Shown: positions 25,428-33,988, counted from the first letter of the stretch. The stretch: 51,378 bases of DNA from CAZISM01 sp964541895 (GCA_964541895.1 CAZISM010000030.1:1-51378); one strand, 5' to 3'. The notes: generated by a model from the sequence alone, not told the origin. Program-made: numbers and translations.

Positions 25428-26801
25428 TTACAAGTGAATAACAAAAATATGCTTTACCAGGTCTTTGCCGTCTTTGACTGGCACGGAACGGTTAAAGGCG
25501 ATCACCTTGCCATCATTGGACCACACCAGATTGGACAGCGGTTCGCTCGTGCGAGCCGTCAGGCGACGATACCTGCTGTTGAACGGTCGGTTCGACATGT
25601 CGCACAGAACCACACTGTTGTCCCACTGGTAGATGATGGACCGGTTATCCGGACTCCAGCGCACGCCGCCTTGCACGTCTGATGCGTGATGGGTACATTG
25701 CAGAGGCTCTCCGCCCATGGGTGAAATCGTAAACACCTGCTGAATACCCTTGTGGTCTCTGGCCAGATAAGCGATCCGACTGCCATCGCCGGCTGAGCGC
25801 ACGACTCCGCTGCAGCCTGGGAAAGCACCGTCTGCTGTATGGGTTAAGCGGCGCTGTACTGTGCCCCGAGGCGGCATGGGCATCGAATGGCGAGTTCCTT
25901 CCAGGGGGCCGAATTCGCCCGGTATGTTGATGGAATCGGGAATATCAACGACGAACAGCTCATCTACGGCTTTGCCGGCGGCATTGCGCACCTTGCCAAG
26001 AAAGGCTCGCGCAACTTGCCAGGATCCATCACTTTTTTTATAGCCGTGCGTGCCCACCCAGCTGTCCGACGCGGCATTGCTGATGTCGTCGCTGCCCGGA
26101 TTCGGCTCCGGAACTACCCTGACGACAACCGCACTAAACCAATCGCCGTTATTGTTTTCACCGCTCGGATCCGCATCTACGGTGACGGCATGGCTGCAAT
26201 TGGACACGGCGATGGTGCGCAGGTTGCATTTTATGCCCGTAGAATCCTGAACGTGCTGCATGACGGCATCATTATAGGTATAGCCGATCCATTTGCCATC
26301 GCGTCGCCATTCATGTCGGTGGGTGCCGCCGCGCAAAGCGCCTGGCGTGTAGGGAAACGTAACGTCCCTGGCATCCATATGGAGGCCGGCGTCGGGCTGT
26401 TGGCATTGTACGATCACGCCAACCCTGCGCCATTGCTGATAGGGATTGTCTTTGCTGCAGGATGATATGCCGTGAATAAAGATCACCTGATCCAGAAAGG
26501 GGTGATAGCTGGCAGCGGCTGCACCTGGGCCCCAACTTTGATTATCTTTGATTTCGTACACTGTCTGAGTTTCGCCCGATTCCACATTCACCTTTTCGAT
26601 GCGTGCACAGCCGCCGATGCCGCCGCTGGCAGTGCGAGTGTCATAGACCAGCCAGTTTCCATCGGGTGAAAAATTGTCGTTATTGTCCAGATCGTGATTT
26701 TGGGTGTTGTTACGGGTGACCTGAGTTTCTGCAAGATATCTTTCAGCTGGAGCACAACAGAGCAACATCAGCACTCCGGCTAAACATAGTATGATTTTCA
26801 T
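25428..26801 (-). CDS. DUF3748 (YidR-like) beta-propeller lipoprotein
   Basis: A 457-residue protein with a lipoprotein-type signal (MKIILCLAGVLMLLCCAP) and TolB/WD40-like propeller repeats. The segment ETQVTRNNTQNHDLDNNDNF followed by SPDGNWLVYDTR is the hallmark I recall for DUF3748, the family of Escherichia coli YidR. Further blades are visible (GGVRWSPDNRSIIYQW, SNLVWSNDGKVIAFNR). Function is unknown; in enterobacteria the gene lies near galactonate metabolism genes, fitting a sugar context. It is 41 bases upstream of GH16 on the same strand, so both are likely co-transcribed. Confidence 0.85.
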   Translation of the reverse strand: MKIILCLAGVLMLLCCAPAERYLAETQVTRNNTQNHDLDNNDNFSPDGNWLVYDTRTASGGIGGCARIEKVNVESGETQTVYEIKDNQSWGPGAAAASYHPFLDQVIFIHGISSCSKDNPYQQWRRVGVIVQCQQPDAGLHMDARDVTFPYTPGALRGGTHRHEWRRDGKWIGYTYNDAVMQHVQDSTGIKCNLRTIAVSNCSHAVTVDADPSGENNNGDWFSAVVVRVVPEPNPGSDDISNAASDSWVGTHGYKKSDGSWQVARAFLGKVRNAAGKAVDELFVVDIPDSINIPGEFGPLEGTRHSMPMPPRGTVQRRLTHTADGAFPGCSGVVRSAGDGSRIAYLARDHKGIQQVFTISPMGGEPLQCTHHASDVQGGVRWSPDNRSIIYQWDNSVVLCDMSNRPFNSRYRRLTARTSEPLSNLVWSNDGKVIAFNRSVPVKDGKDLVKHIFVIHL

Positions 26802-27145
26802 GTGATCCTACCTTTATTGCTATCCTTGTTCTGCGAATGTAACTAAAAAAATCAGAACAACAAAGAGCGATTTCATTTCTGTATGTCTGTCAGGAACACT
26901 GGCAGGGATACTCTTCGCCGCAGGGCAGGATAAAATATCTCTGCGCTGTGAGGTATTGATAAAGAGCTCTGAGAAAAGTATTGAATAATTTGCAGCATTT
27001 TACTAAAGTATATAATGCATTGGACAACAACGGTGTCATTACATAACGCCTGCACCCAGTTTTTTGAACAAGCCTTTTTGCTAATAACCGTGGCGGCTGA
27101 AAGCAAGGTGGCACCTGGCTATGATAATGAATGGAGGCAGCGGGG
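26802..27145. other. Divergent A/T-rich intergenic region
   Basis: This 344-base stretch between the minus-strand DUF3748/GH16 operon and the plus-strand SRPBCC gene has no credible gene; short frames on the minus strand have no coding character. It should contain promoters for both directions; one plus-strand candidate is listed separately. Confidence 0.6.
26989..27016 (+). promoter_or_regulatory. Candidate sigma70-like promoter for the SRPBCC gene
   Basis: A perfect TATAAT at 27011-27016 lies 16 bases after a weak TTTGCA at 26989-26994, about 130 bases before the ATG. The -10 box is convincing but the -35 is poor, and promoter consensus in this lineage is not known to me. Confidence 0.3.
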
Positions 27146-27808
27146 ATGAGAAAGGCCGATTTTGCTGCAAATTCGTTCCTGGGCGCCATGGCTGTGGGCG
27201 TCTGTTTGCTTGCGGCCCCAGTCGTCCGGCTGTGGTATAATCGGCACGGTGCGAGCAAGTCGGAGCGTAAAAAAAAATTGGTCGGGGATGAGTTGGTAAG
27301 CCATCCCCGGTTGAGTTATACCCGCGCCATGAGCATCAAGGCCCCGGCCAAAGCCATATGGCCCTGGCTGCTGCAGTTGGGCCAGGGGCGCGGCGGCCTG
27401 TACAGCTATGACGGCCTGGAAAATCTGGTGGGGTGTGATATTCACAGCGCCGACTGTATTCTTCCGCAATATCAACACCTGCAGCCAGGGGACTGCATCG
27501 ATTTTGGTCCTGCGGAGAAAAAATTTCCGGGTCAGGTCGTCGTCGATTTGGAGACGGATCGCTATCTATTGCTGTGTGGCATGGATCCCCATACCCGCAA
27601 GGCAGATAAAAGCGCGACCTGGGTGTTTGTGTTGGACGAACAGGCTGATGGCAGCACCCGCCTTATTGTTCGCGCTCGCAACGGTTATACGGCTGGACTG
27701 GCTAATCATCTCATTTGGCACCTTGTCGAACCAGTTGCATTCGTTATGGAACGAAGGATGTTGCGGGGTATCAAACGTCGGGTCGAGTATTACCAACGTG
27801 CGGGCTAG
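27146..27808 (+). CDS. SRPBCC (START-like) ligand-binding protein
   Basis: A 220-residue protein with an N-terminal hydrophobic segment (residues about 10-28) and a SRPBCC/Bet v1-like domain. Diagnostic features are the strand RAMSIKAPAKAIWPWLLQL and GRGGLYSYDGLENLVGCDIH, typical of a stand-alone SRPBCC family often noted beside unrelated genes. Such domains bind hydrophobic ligands; the ligand here is unknown. ATG 27146 is chosen over 27131 because GGAGG at 27133-27137 fits as its ribosome-binding site. Confidence 0.8.
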   Translation: MRKADFAANSFLGAMAVGVCLLAAPVVRLWYNRHGASKSERKKKLVGDELVSHPRLSYTRAMSIKAPAKAIWPWLLQLGQGRGGLYSYDGLENLVGCDIHSADCILPQYQHLQPGDCIDFGPAEKKFPGQVVVDLETDRYLLLCGMDPHTRKADKSATWVFVLDEQADGSTRLIVRARNGYTAGLANHLIWHLVEPVAFVMERRMLRGIKRRVEYYQRAG

Positions 27809-27876
27809 GCCTGGCAGTGCGTCGATCTCTGAAACGGATTCCTGCAGAATGCAAAACAGGCAGGTAAAGGATTTTT

Positions 27877-28349
27877 GTGTTGCAGTATATTTGGTTGATT
27901 CCTCTGGGCATTCTGCTCGGAACTCTGGGGACGCTCATCGGAGCGGGCGGCGGCGTTGTGCTTTTGCCCGTACTGCTGTTATTGCATCCGGATGCCAATC
28001 CAGAGACGGTCACCAGCATCTCTCTGGCCGTGGTATTCTTTAATGCCCTGCCTGGCTGCTACATTTTCCGTTGCATATTGCTGCGGCCACTTTACATTTT
28101 ATATTGGCCAGCATAGCCCTCACCGGTACGCTGGTTCATATCTATTCCGGCTCGTTTGCCCATGGCGGCGTGCACCGCACCTTGTTTTTAGGCATTGGCG
28201 TTTTGCTGGGCGCGCAAATCGGCGCGTACTTTTCGTCCTGCGTACGAGGATCATGGATCATCCGCAGTCTTGCCATCGCTTTGGCTTTTGTGGGCCTGCG
28301 CATTTTTTTGATGGCTTGGTCGTGCAGGATGGTGATAGCCGGCCGTTAA
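27877..28349 (+). pseudogene. TSUP (TauE/SafE) transporter, internally deleted and out of frame
   Basis: The first part (GTG 27877 to about 28055) encodes the N-terminal helices of a TSUP-family anion exporter: TLIGAGGGVVLLPVLLL and TSISLAVVFFNALPG. The second part, in another frame from about 28055 to 28349, encodes the end of the same family: LLHFPLHIAAATLHFIL through GAQIGAYFSS to VRGSWIIRSLAIALAFVGLR. Full-length members have about 250-280 residues; roughly 100-120 central residues are missing and the join shifts frame by one base. The product should be non-functional unless the deletion is an assembly artefact. Confidence 0.75.
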
Positions 28350-28377
28350 ATTGCTAATAGTTTTATCGGAGTACAAG

Positions 28378-28908
28378 TTGTCGGAATGCATAATTCGATC
28401 AGTTTCTGCTGCTGATGCCGCTGCAATTTGTGAAATCTATAATCACTATGTGCAGCATTCAATCATCACCTTTGAGGAACTGGCTGTTTCTGTTAACGAA
28501 ATGCAGGAGCGCATTGAAAGAATAACTGCAGAGTGGCCCTGGCTGGCAGCAGAGGAGGACGGCTGCCTGGTGGGCTATGCATACGCCGGCAAATGGAAAA
28601 GTCGGGAAGCCTATCGCTTTGCGGTTGAGAGTACAGTATACCTAAAGCCGGAGTTTTGCGGCAGGGGCATGGGCAAAAGCTTGTACGCAGAATTGATCAA
28701 GGCGCTGCGTCGTCGCTCTGTGCACACGGTTATTGCCGGCATAGCCCTGCCCAATGAGGCCAGTGTGGCGCTGCATGAGAAAATGGGTTTTGTCAAAGTT
28801 GCCCATTTCATTCAAGTCGGCTGGAAATTTGGCCACTGGATCGATGTGGAGTATTGGGAGCTTGTGTTGAACCCTGATATTCCGGTATCGTCAGGGTATA
28901 CAAATTGA
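28378..28908 (+). CDS. GNAT N-acetyltransferase, phosphinothricin acetyltransferase-like
   Basis: A 176-residue GNAT enzyme that transfers acetyl from acetyl-CoA to an amine. The opening IIRSVSAADAAAICEIYNHY, the strand ESTVYLKPEFCGRGMGKSLY carrying the Q/R-x-x-G-x-G/A CoA loop (CGRGMGK), and the closing NEASVALHEKMGFVKVAHF are those of the phosphinothricin/methionine-sulfone acetyltransferase branch. The start is TTG 28378, fixed by GGAG at 28368-28371; the frame continues to another TTG at 28351 without such a site. It lies 28 bases after the broken TSUP gene and 10 before the next start. Confidence 0.85.
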   Translation: MSECIIRSVSAADAAAICEIYNHYVQHSIITFEELAVSVNEMQERIERITAEWPWLAAEEDGCLVGYAYAGKWKSREAYRFAVESTVYLKPEFCGRGMGKSLYAELIKALRRRSVHTVIAGIALPNEASVALHEKMGFVKVAHFIQVGWKFGHWIDVEYWELVLNPDIPVSSGYTN

Positions 28909-28918
28909 GGAGAGCGTG

Positions 28919-30115
28919 ATGCTGGTTTCGCTAAAAAGAGTGGTGTATCAGGTTCCTGATCTGGAAGTTGCCAAACGGTGGTATGCGAATTTCCTCAAGC
29001 TCGATCCATTGTTCGATTCACCCCTTGTGGCCATTTTCCAGATCAACGATTGTTCACTGTCTTTACAAAAAAGCAGCGAGCCGCAGGATGGCCATAGCGA
29101 TCGACTTGCCGCATATTGGGAGGTGGATGATATCGATGCCACCTATCAGCGCGTGCTGGAGCTGGGAGGCTCTGTGCATACCGAGATCAAGCCTGTATTG
29201 AATATCAGGGTGGCGCAGGTAAAAGATCCATTCGGCAATATTATCGGTCTCTCCGGCAAACGGCCCAGCGATACCGGCGAACGCGTAGAACAAAAGCCTT
29301 CAGAATCGGCGATGGCGGTGGCGTATTGCCGCGCCCTGGCGGCTCATGAGGATAGGCCGGAGGTGAAAGGGCCGGATGATCTGGCCGAAATATTTTTGTC
29401 AGAGGAGAAAAGAAAAACGCTGCAAGAGGCCGCTGCAAGAAAAATGATCGTTGCCAAATTTATCTCGTCACCGCTGTATGGCTATTTTATCGGCCGCACC
29501 GCTTATTTCGACGCCTGTTTCAAGCACGCGCTGCTGGATCCGGAGAATGAACAGATCGTTATCCTCGGTGCCGGCTATGATACTCGGGCTATTCGTTTTA
29601 ATGCCATCAACAGCACGACCGCCATTTTTGAAGTGGATATACCCACCACACAAAAAAACAAATTAGAGTTATTGAACCGGGCGGGCATTCCCATACCGGG
29701 GTGTGTGAAATGTGTTGCCATGAATTTCAAGACCGATACATTTGCGGATGTGCTTGTCCAATCCGGCTTTAAAGTGAATAAAAAAACGCTGTTTGTCTGG
29801 GAGGGTGTGTCGTACTATCTCGATGCTCAAGCCGTGGGCAACACCCTGCAGTTTATCAAAAGCTGCTCTGCCAGCGGGAGTGCGCTCTGTTTCGATTATA
29901 TGACGCAAAAAATGATGGCTATCAATTCCGGAGAGCCGTTCCTGTTTTGGCTGGATCGGGAGCGCATCGCTTCCTTTCTTGCAGAACGAGGTTTCAAAAT
30001 TATCGAGCAGGTCGATGCCGCTGAAATGGAAAAGCGCTATTTGACGCTTGCCGATGGTTCCCTGGCAGAAAAATCTCTGCAGCCGTTCTGCCTGGTTCAT
30101 GCCCAAACGATATAA
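28919..30115 (+). CDS. Fusion of VOC (glyoxalase-like) domain and LCMT-type methyltransferase
   Basis: A 398-residue fusion. Residues 1-120 are a VOC/glyoxalase-fold domain (KRVVYQVPDLEVAKRWYANF and VAQVKDPFGNIIGLSG). Residues about 140-398 are a SAM-dependent methyltransferase of the leucine-carboxyl-methyltransferase/PPM1-like family (TIGR00027 type), with motif I ILGAGYDTRAIRF, then IFEVDIPTTQKNKLE, then FVWEGVSYYLD. The pair in one chain is unusual. No break or frameshift separates the domains, so the fusion is real at sequence level. ATG 28919 has GGAG six bases upstream; GTG 28916 is the alternative. Substrate unknown. Confidence 0.82.
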   Translation: MLVSLKRVVYQVPDLEVAKRWYANFLKLDPLFDSPLVAIFQINDCSLSLQKSSEPQDGHSDRLAAYWEVDDIDATYQRVLELGGSVHTEIKPVLNIRVAQVKDPFGNIIGLSGKRPSDTGERVEQKPSESAMAVAYCRALAAHEDRPEVKGPDDLAEIFLSEEKRKTLQEAAARKMIVAKFISSPLYGYFIGRTAYFDACFKHALLDPENEQIVILGAGYDTRAIRFNAINSTTAIFEVDIPTTQKNKLELLNRAGIPIPGCVKCVAMNFKTDTFADVLVQSGFKVNKKTLFVWEGVSYYLDAQAVGNTLQFIKSCSASGSALCFDYMTQKMMAINSGEPFLFWLDRERIASFLAERGFKIIEQVDAAEMEKRYLTLADGSLAEKSLQPFCLVHAQTI

Positions 30116-30149
30116 TCCGGACAGTTTTTAACGATGTGGTGAGGGAGTT

Positions 30150-31004
30150 ATGTCTGCAATCATCTTGGATGGCAAAGCCCTGGCTAAACAGATAGAAGAG
30201 CAGTTGACCGTTCGCGTCGCCAGGCTTAAGGAAAAGAATTATGGCCTACCGCCTGTTCTCGCCACTATTCTGGTGGGCGATGATCCGGCGTCGGCGACCT
30301 ATGTCAAAATGAAGGGAAATGCCTGCACCAGAGTGGGCATGGAATCAGAGAAAATATTGCTGGATACATCCACGACCACGGCGGAGTTGCTGGCTGTGAT
30401 CGACAGGTTGAATGAAAATCCACGTGTGCACGGGATTCTGCTGCAGCATCCGGTGCCGGCCCAGATCGACGAGCGGCTCTGTTTTGACCGCATCGCCCTG
30501 GCTAAAGATGTCGATGGCGTTACAGCGCTGGGTTTCGGCACTATGGCAATGAACCGTCCGGCGTATGGCTCTGCTACCCCGGCTGGCATCATGCGCCTGC
30601 TCGATCACTATGGGATTAAGGTGGAGGGCAAGCATGCGGTAGTGGTTGGACGCAGTCCTATTTTAGGCAAGCCCATAGCCATGATGTTGCTCCACGCCAA
30701 TGCCACAGTGACGATATGTCATTCGAGGACAAAGGGCCTTGCCGAGATCATCAAATCCGGGGATATTGTGGTCGGAGCCGTGGGCAAGCCCCAATTCATC
30801 CAGGGAAGCTGGATTAAGCAAGGCGCCATAGTGATCGATGCCGGATATCATCCTGGCGGCATCGGAGATATCGAACTGTCCGCTGTTGTTGAGCGGTGCG
30901 CCGCCTACACGCCTGTGCCTGGCGGCGTTGGCCCCATGACTATTGCTTCTTTGATTGCGCAGACGGTGGAGGCTGCAGAGCGAGCTGTACAGCCAAAATC
31001 GTAA
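30150..31004 (+). CDS. folD: Bifunctional methylenetetrahydrofolate dehydrogenase / methenyltetrahydrofolate cyclohydrolase
   Basis: A 284-residue FolD of standard length that interconverts 5,10-methylene- and 10-formyl-tetrahydrofolate using NADP. Signatures are VGDDPASATYVKMKGNAC with the catalytic Lys after Tyr-Val, the ILLQHPVPAQID motif, DVDGVT, the nucleotide-binding VVVGRSPILGKPIAMMLL, and the closing TPVPGGVGPMTIA. GAGGGAG precedes the ATG. It is the most clearly housekeeping gene in the window and lies between the fusion methyltransferase and a remnant gene. Confidence 0.97.
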   Translation: MSAIILDGKALAKQIEEQLTVRVARLKEKNYGLPPVLATILVGDDPASATYVKMKGNACTRVGMESEKILLDTSTTTAELLAVIDRLNENPRVHGILLQHPVPAQIDERLCFDRIALAKDVDGVTALGFGTMAMNRPAYGSATPAGIMRLLDHYGIKVEGKHAVVVGRSPILGKPIAMMLLHANATVTICHSRTKGLAEIIKSGDIVVGAVGKPQFIQGSWIKQGAIVIDAGYHPGGIGDIELSAVVERCAAYTPVPGGVGPMTIASLIAQTVEAAERAVQPKS

Positions 31005-31186
31005 CTATTTATTATTGTTGTAGTTTGTCTTAGGTGCCCGTCTGAACAGGTCACTGCCAGCGGCGTGTGTTGGCCTCCTATCGTATCGTGCATTGCCTGC
31101 CTGAAATCCGGCTTTCTGCAGAATTTTCATCCGTCGGCGTTTGTTATATCCTGAAGAGATATTATTACTATGTACAGGAGTTTACC

Positions 31187-31348
31187 ATGCGATTCATGAT
31201 GTTGATGATCCCAAAGGGCTATGAAGACGCCGCACCAGGCACCATGCCAGATGCCAAGGCTGTCGAGGCGATGATGAAATATAATGAAGATGTACAGGAA
31301 GCGGCCGCCGGTTTCGCTGAAATGCATAACAGCGCGACAAAAAAGTAA
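31187..31348 (+). pseudogene. Truncated YCII/DGPF-domain protein
   Basis: Fifty-three residues beginning MRFMMLMIPKGYE and continuing GTMPDAKAVEAMMKYNED, the typical start of DGPF-domain (YCII-related) proteins of about 110-140 residues. After MMKYNEDVQEA the family sequence is lost and a stop follows, so the catalytic-looking D-G-P-F part is absent. The ribosome-binding site GGAG at 31177-31180 is well placed. Most likely a remnant after deletion, though a short expressed peptide is possible. Confidence 0.6.
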
Positions 31349-31365
31349 AAAGGCAGCGGAGCTCA

Positions 31366-32406
31366 ATGTTTCATTATGGAGGAGAAGTGAAATACCACAT
31401 TCCTGATTCACCACGCATTCTCACAACTACGGTCGGATCCTATGCCACCATTGACTGGCTGCAAGCCTCGTCAAGCGAACAGAGCGTCATCGATGCCACG
31501 CGTGTCGTAATCGGCACGCAACGTCAATTCGGTATTGAACTGCCCACGGATGGCGAGCTCTATCGCTTTGATATCAATCATCCGGACACAAACGGCATGA
31601 TCGATTACTTTACAAATCGATTAGGCGGCATCAGGCAAAAGCCGGGCCTCAGTGACATCAAGGCCTTTGCGCAAAAAACGGAGATGAAGTTCCGCCGCAA
31701 GCCGGCCGGGGTGGTGTTCGACCGCATCGGCGAAGGATCACTGGACCTGTATTCTGATTGCGCTCGGGCGGCAGCAGTGGCCGGCGGTCCGTTCAAATTC
31801 ACTTTGACCAGTCCCTACATGCTGGCCAGAACCCTGCTCGATCGCCATTACAATAATTTCGAGAACATGCTGATGGCTATCGCGGATGTGCTGGCCGAGC
31901 AGGTAGAAGAACTGCCGTGCGCTTGCATACAAGTTGATGAAGCCAATGTCACTGGAACGCCGGAGGATGGCGAGATGGCAGGTCGTGCTATCAATCGCAT
32001 CCTGGACCGCATGACGTGTGAGCGCGCCGTGCATTTTTGCTTCGGCAACTATGGCGGCCAGTCTATTCAAAAAGGCAACTGGGATCTGTTGATTGATTTT
32101 TTGAATGGCTTGCATTGCGATCATCTGGTACTGGAGCTGGCCCACCGTCCTAAAAAAGATCTCGAAGCTCTGACGCACATCGACAAACGCATCGCTCTGG
32201 GTCTTGGCGTGATTGATGTAAAAGTCAATCATGTGGAAACGCCCGATGAGGTGGCATTCCGGATTGAAAAGGCTGAAAAGTCGCTGGGGTCTGATCGGAT
32301 CCGTTGGGTGCATCCGGATTGCGGGTTTTGGATGCTGAAGCGGTCCGTAACCGAGCGAAAATTGGAAGCTCTGGTGCTGGGTCGTAACACGTATCTGGGG
32401 ATCTAG
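31366..32406 (+). CDS. MetE-like (cobalamin-independent methionine synthase C-terminal-type) protein
   Basis: A 346-residue TIM-barrel protein of the MetE C-terminal/UROD-like methyltransferase superfamily. The zinc site is complete: His223 and Cys225 (VHFCFGNYGG), Glu257 (VLELAHRP) and Cys319 (HPDCGFWML). It also has the entry motifs TTTVGSY and PTDGELYRFD. It lacks the N-terminal half of true MetE, so it more likely serves as a methyl or thiol transferase for another compound (epoxyalkane-coenzyme M transferase-like or core-MetE type). GTG 31387 behind GGAGGAG is an alternative start. It converges with the regulator gene. Confidence 0.82.
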   Translation: MFHYGGEVKYHIPDSPRILTTTVGSYATIDWLQASSSEQSVIDATRVVIGTQRQFGIELPTDGELYRFDINHPDTNGMIDYFTNRLGGIRQKPGLSDIKAFAQKTEMKFRRKPAGVVFDRIGEGSLDLYSDCARAAAVAGGPFKFTLTSPYMLARTLLDRHYNNFENMLMAIADVLAEQVEELPCACIQVDEANVTGTPEDGEMAGRAINRILDRMTCERAVHFCFGNYGGQSIQKGNWDLLIDFLNGLHCDHLVLELAHRPKKDLEALTHIDKRIALGLGVIDVKVNHVETPDEVAFRIEKAEKSLGSDRIRWVHPDCGFWMLKRSVTERKLEALVLGRNTYLGI

Positions 32407-32471
32407 AAAAATCTCCATTTGAATACGGAAAGGGTCGCATTACACCCTCAGGCCCCATCCGCTGCAAACCA

Positions 32472-33749
32472 TCATCGCGTTATAAATGAATCCCGCAAAG
32501 CCGGGCTCCAGGTCTGCTGCGAATTTTTCAATTCGCCGGCGAAGAGGATATCCACGTTATAGCCGATCTGAGAAAATCCACCTACCTTTAACAGCAGCTC
32601 GAAATAGGTCGGCATATAACCGATGGTGCCTTTAAAATGCCGCGTCAAGCGATCGAGAAAATCTGAATCCATCAGACGGACGACGCTGGCGTGGCGGGAG
32701 TTATCGGCGTCGCCGATTATCAGTAGAATGCTGTTGTAATTTGGGCCGGGCAATTTGATCACCGCAGCGTAGGCAACATGATACGACTCCTCGGCTTGTG
32801 TGGGAGCGATCGAACCGTATGTGGCCATTACTTTTCCGTCATCATTTATCAATTGCAGAGCCCTTATCGGTAGAGCGCGGATATGAGTCAGCTCCAGCAG
32901 GTTGTTCAAAATGAACAGGTCTGTTATTCCCCCCGTATAAACAATATCATAATAGGACAAATCTTCCCAACGTACTTTGGAGGCCATTTTCAATGCCGGC
33001 GTTTTTTGTATTGTATGAAAAAACGGTATGAGCGCGCTCAGGCAAGGTACCGTGCTGTATGAGAGCGCCCCGCTTTGATTAAAGTCATCGGCATTGTTAA
33101 GCCGTTGAGGGAAGGTTTGTTTATACAGGTCAAAGTCGTTTCGGTTGAGAATCGTCGGATCCGTCTGCACCCGCCATTGACGGGTTTCCTGATCCATTTC
33201 ACAAAAGCGGAATACATCCCCGATGATCAGGCATTTGGGCCGATCGCTGTTTGCCATATCTTTCCATACCACATGACGGCACATATGACTGTAGGGCGTC
33301 TGGTAGACTCGGTAAAGCAAAATGGTCTGGATCAGAACAATGACGAGCAGCAACAGGCTGGGAAAATGGCGGCGCCAGGATTGTCTTGCGCCGACGGCAG
33401 CAGATGGCTGGGCGTCCGGCTTGGGATACGAGGGTGTAAAAACTACATGATATTTGCCCTTGGGAATAGTGATACGCAACTCTTCGTTTCGGCCTGCCTG
33501 CTCGTAGTAGGAATCCAGTTTTTTCCGCAGCTTGTGAACGCTGGATCTAACATACGCATCGACGCCTGGGTCAAAGTGATCGCTCTTGCCAAATACTTCT
33601 GCCGCTATCGTGACCTCTTTGGGAGAATCGCCCTTGAGAGCGGCTTGGACGAGAAATGTTAACAATTGTTTACTTCGATCCGAGTTGCTGAATTCATCGC
33701 TATGTAGGACCTTTTCCAGTACATCGATTTTTGCTTGATCCGTGATCAT
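32472..33749 (-). CDS. Membrane-anchored winged-helix (CadC/ToxR-like) regulator
   Basis: A 425-residue one-component regulator. Residues 1-105 form an OmpR/CadC-like winged-helix domain of the type with a leading helical part (LTFLVQAALKG, KEVTIAAEVFGK, DPGVDAYVRSSVHKLRKKL, ITIPKGKYHVVF). One membrane helix follows (about 130-150, SLLLLVIVLIQTILLYRV), leaving about 270 residues outside. That sensory part (CLIIGDVFRFCE, YYDIVYTGGITDLFILNNLL, SILLIIGDADNSRHASVV) matches no family I recognise. It is transcribed divergently from the LacI-type regulator across 310 bases. Confidence 0.75.
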   Translation of the reverse strand: MITDQAKIDVLEKVLHSDEFSNSDRSKQLLTFLVQAALKGDSPKEVTIAAEVFGKSDHFDPGVDAYVRSSVHKLRKKLDSYYEQAGRNEELRITIPKGKYHVVFTPSYPKPDAQPSAAVGARQSWRRHFPSLLLLVIVLIQTILLYRVYQTPYSHMCRHVVWKDMANSDRPKCLIIGDVFRFCEMDQETRQWRVQTDPTILNRNDFDLYKQTFPQRLNNADDFNQSGALSYSTVPCLSALIPFFHTIQKTPALKMASKVRWEDLSYYDIVYTGGITDLFILNNLLELTHIRALPIRALQLINDDGKVMATYGSIAPTQAEESYHVAYAAVIKLPGPNYNSILLIIGDADNSRHASVVRLMDSDFLDRLTRHFKGTIGYMPTYFELLLKVGGFSQIGYNVDILFAGELKNSQQTWSPALRDSFITR

Positions 33750-33833
33750 GCTGTAGCTCCCAGTGAACCAACCTCAGTAATGTATAACTTTTAATACGTT
33801 AAACGCAAGTGAATTTAATTAGCACCGCCAGGT

Positions 33834-33847
33834 GGAAAGCGCTTGCG
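33834..33847. promoter_or_regulatory. Candidate LacI-family operator 1
   Basis: GGAAAGCGCTTGCG, centred between 33840 and 33841, contains AAGCGCTT, matching the AAnCGnTT core with central CG that LacI/GalR-family regulators prefer. Site 2 is centred 32 bases away, about three helical turns. Confidence 0.5.
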
Positions 33848-33865
33848 ACCGTGGCGAAACTGTTT

Positions 33866-33879
33866 TGTAACCGTTTGTT
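33866..33879. promoter_or_regulatory. Candidate LacI-family operator 2
   Basis: TGTAACCGTTTGTT, centred between 33872 and 33873, contains AACCGTTT, again AAnCGnTT. Being on the same helix face as site 1 and upstream of the LacI-type gene, it suggests autoregulation or shared control with the divergent gene. Confidence 0.45.
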
Positions 33880-33964
33880 ACTTTCATTGGCAGAAAAAAA
33901 AGTGTATAATAAATGTAATTTTTTTATATCATCGGCTCAGCGCTTGGCGCTGTTTTTTATAGAT

Positions 33965-33988
33965 TTTTGCGTGCGCGTTAACGCAAAA
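33965..33988. repeat. Inverted repeat upstream of the LacI-type gene
   Basis: TTTTGCG and CGCAAAA are exact inverted copies separated by 10 bases; overlapping them is a 10-base palindrome GCGTTAACGC (33975-33984). It could be a further operator or a leader hairpin in the LacI-type mRNA. Confidence 0.45.

Noticed and set aside
25887..26465. A 192-codon plus-strand open frame opposite the DUF3748 gene
   Set aside because: The minus-strand gene is a clear family member with a lipoprotein signal; this frame is a shadow.
33075..33662. A 195-codon plus-strand open frame inside the winged-helix regulator
   Set aside because: Antisense to the DNA-binding and membrane parts of a recognisable regulator; no start signal.
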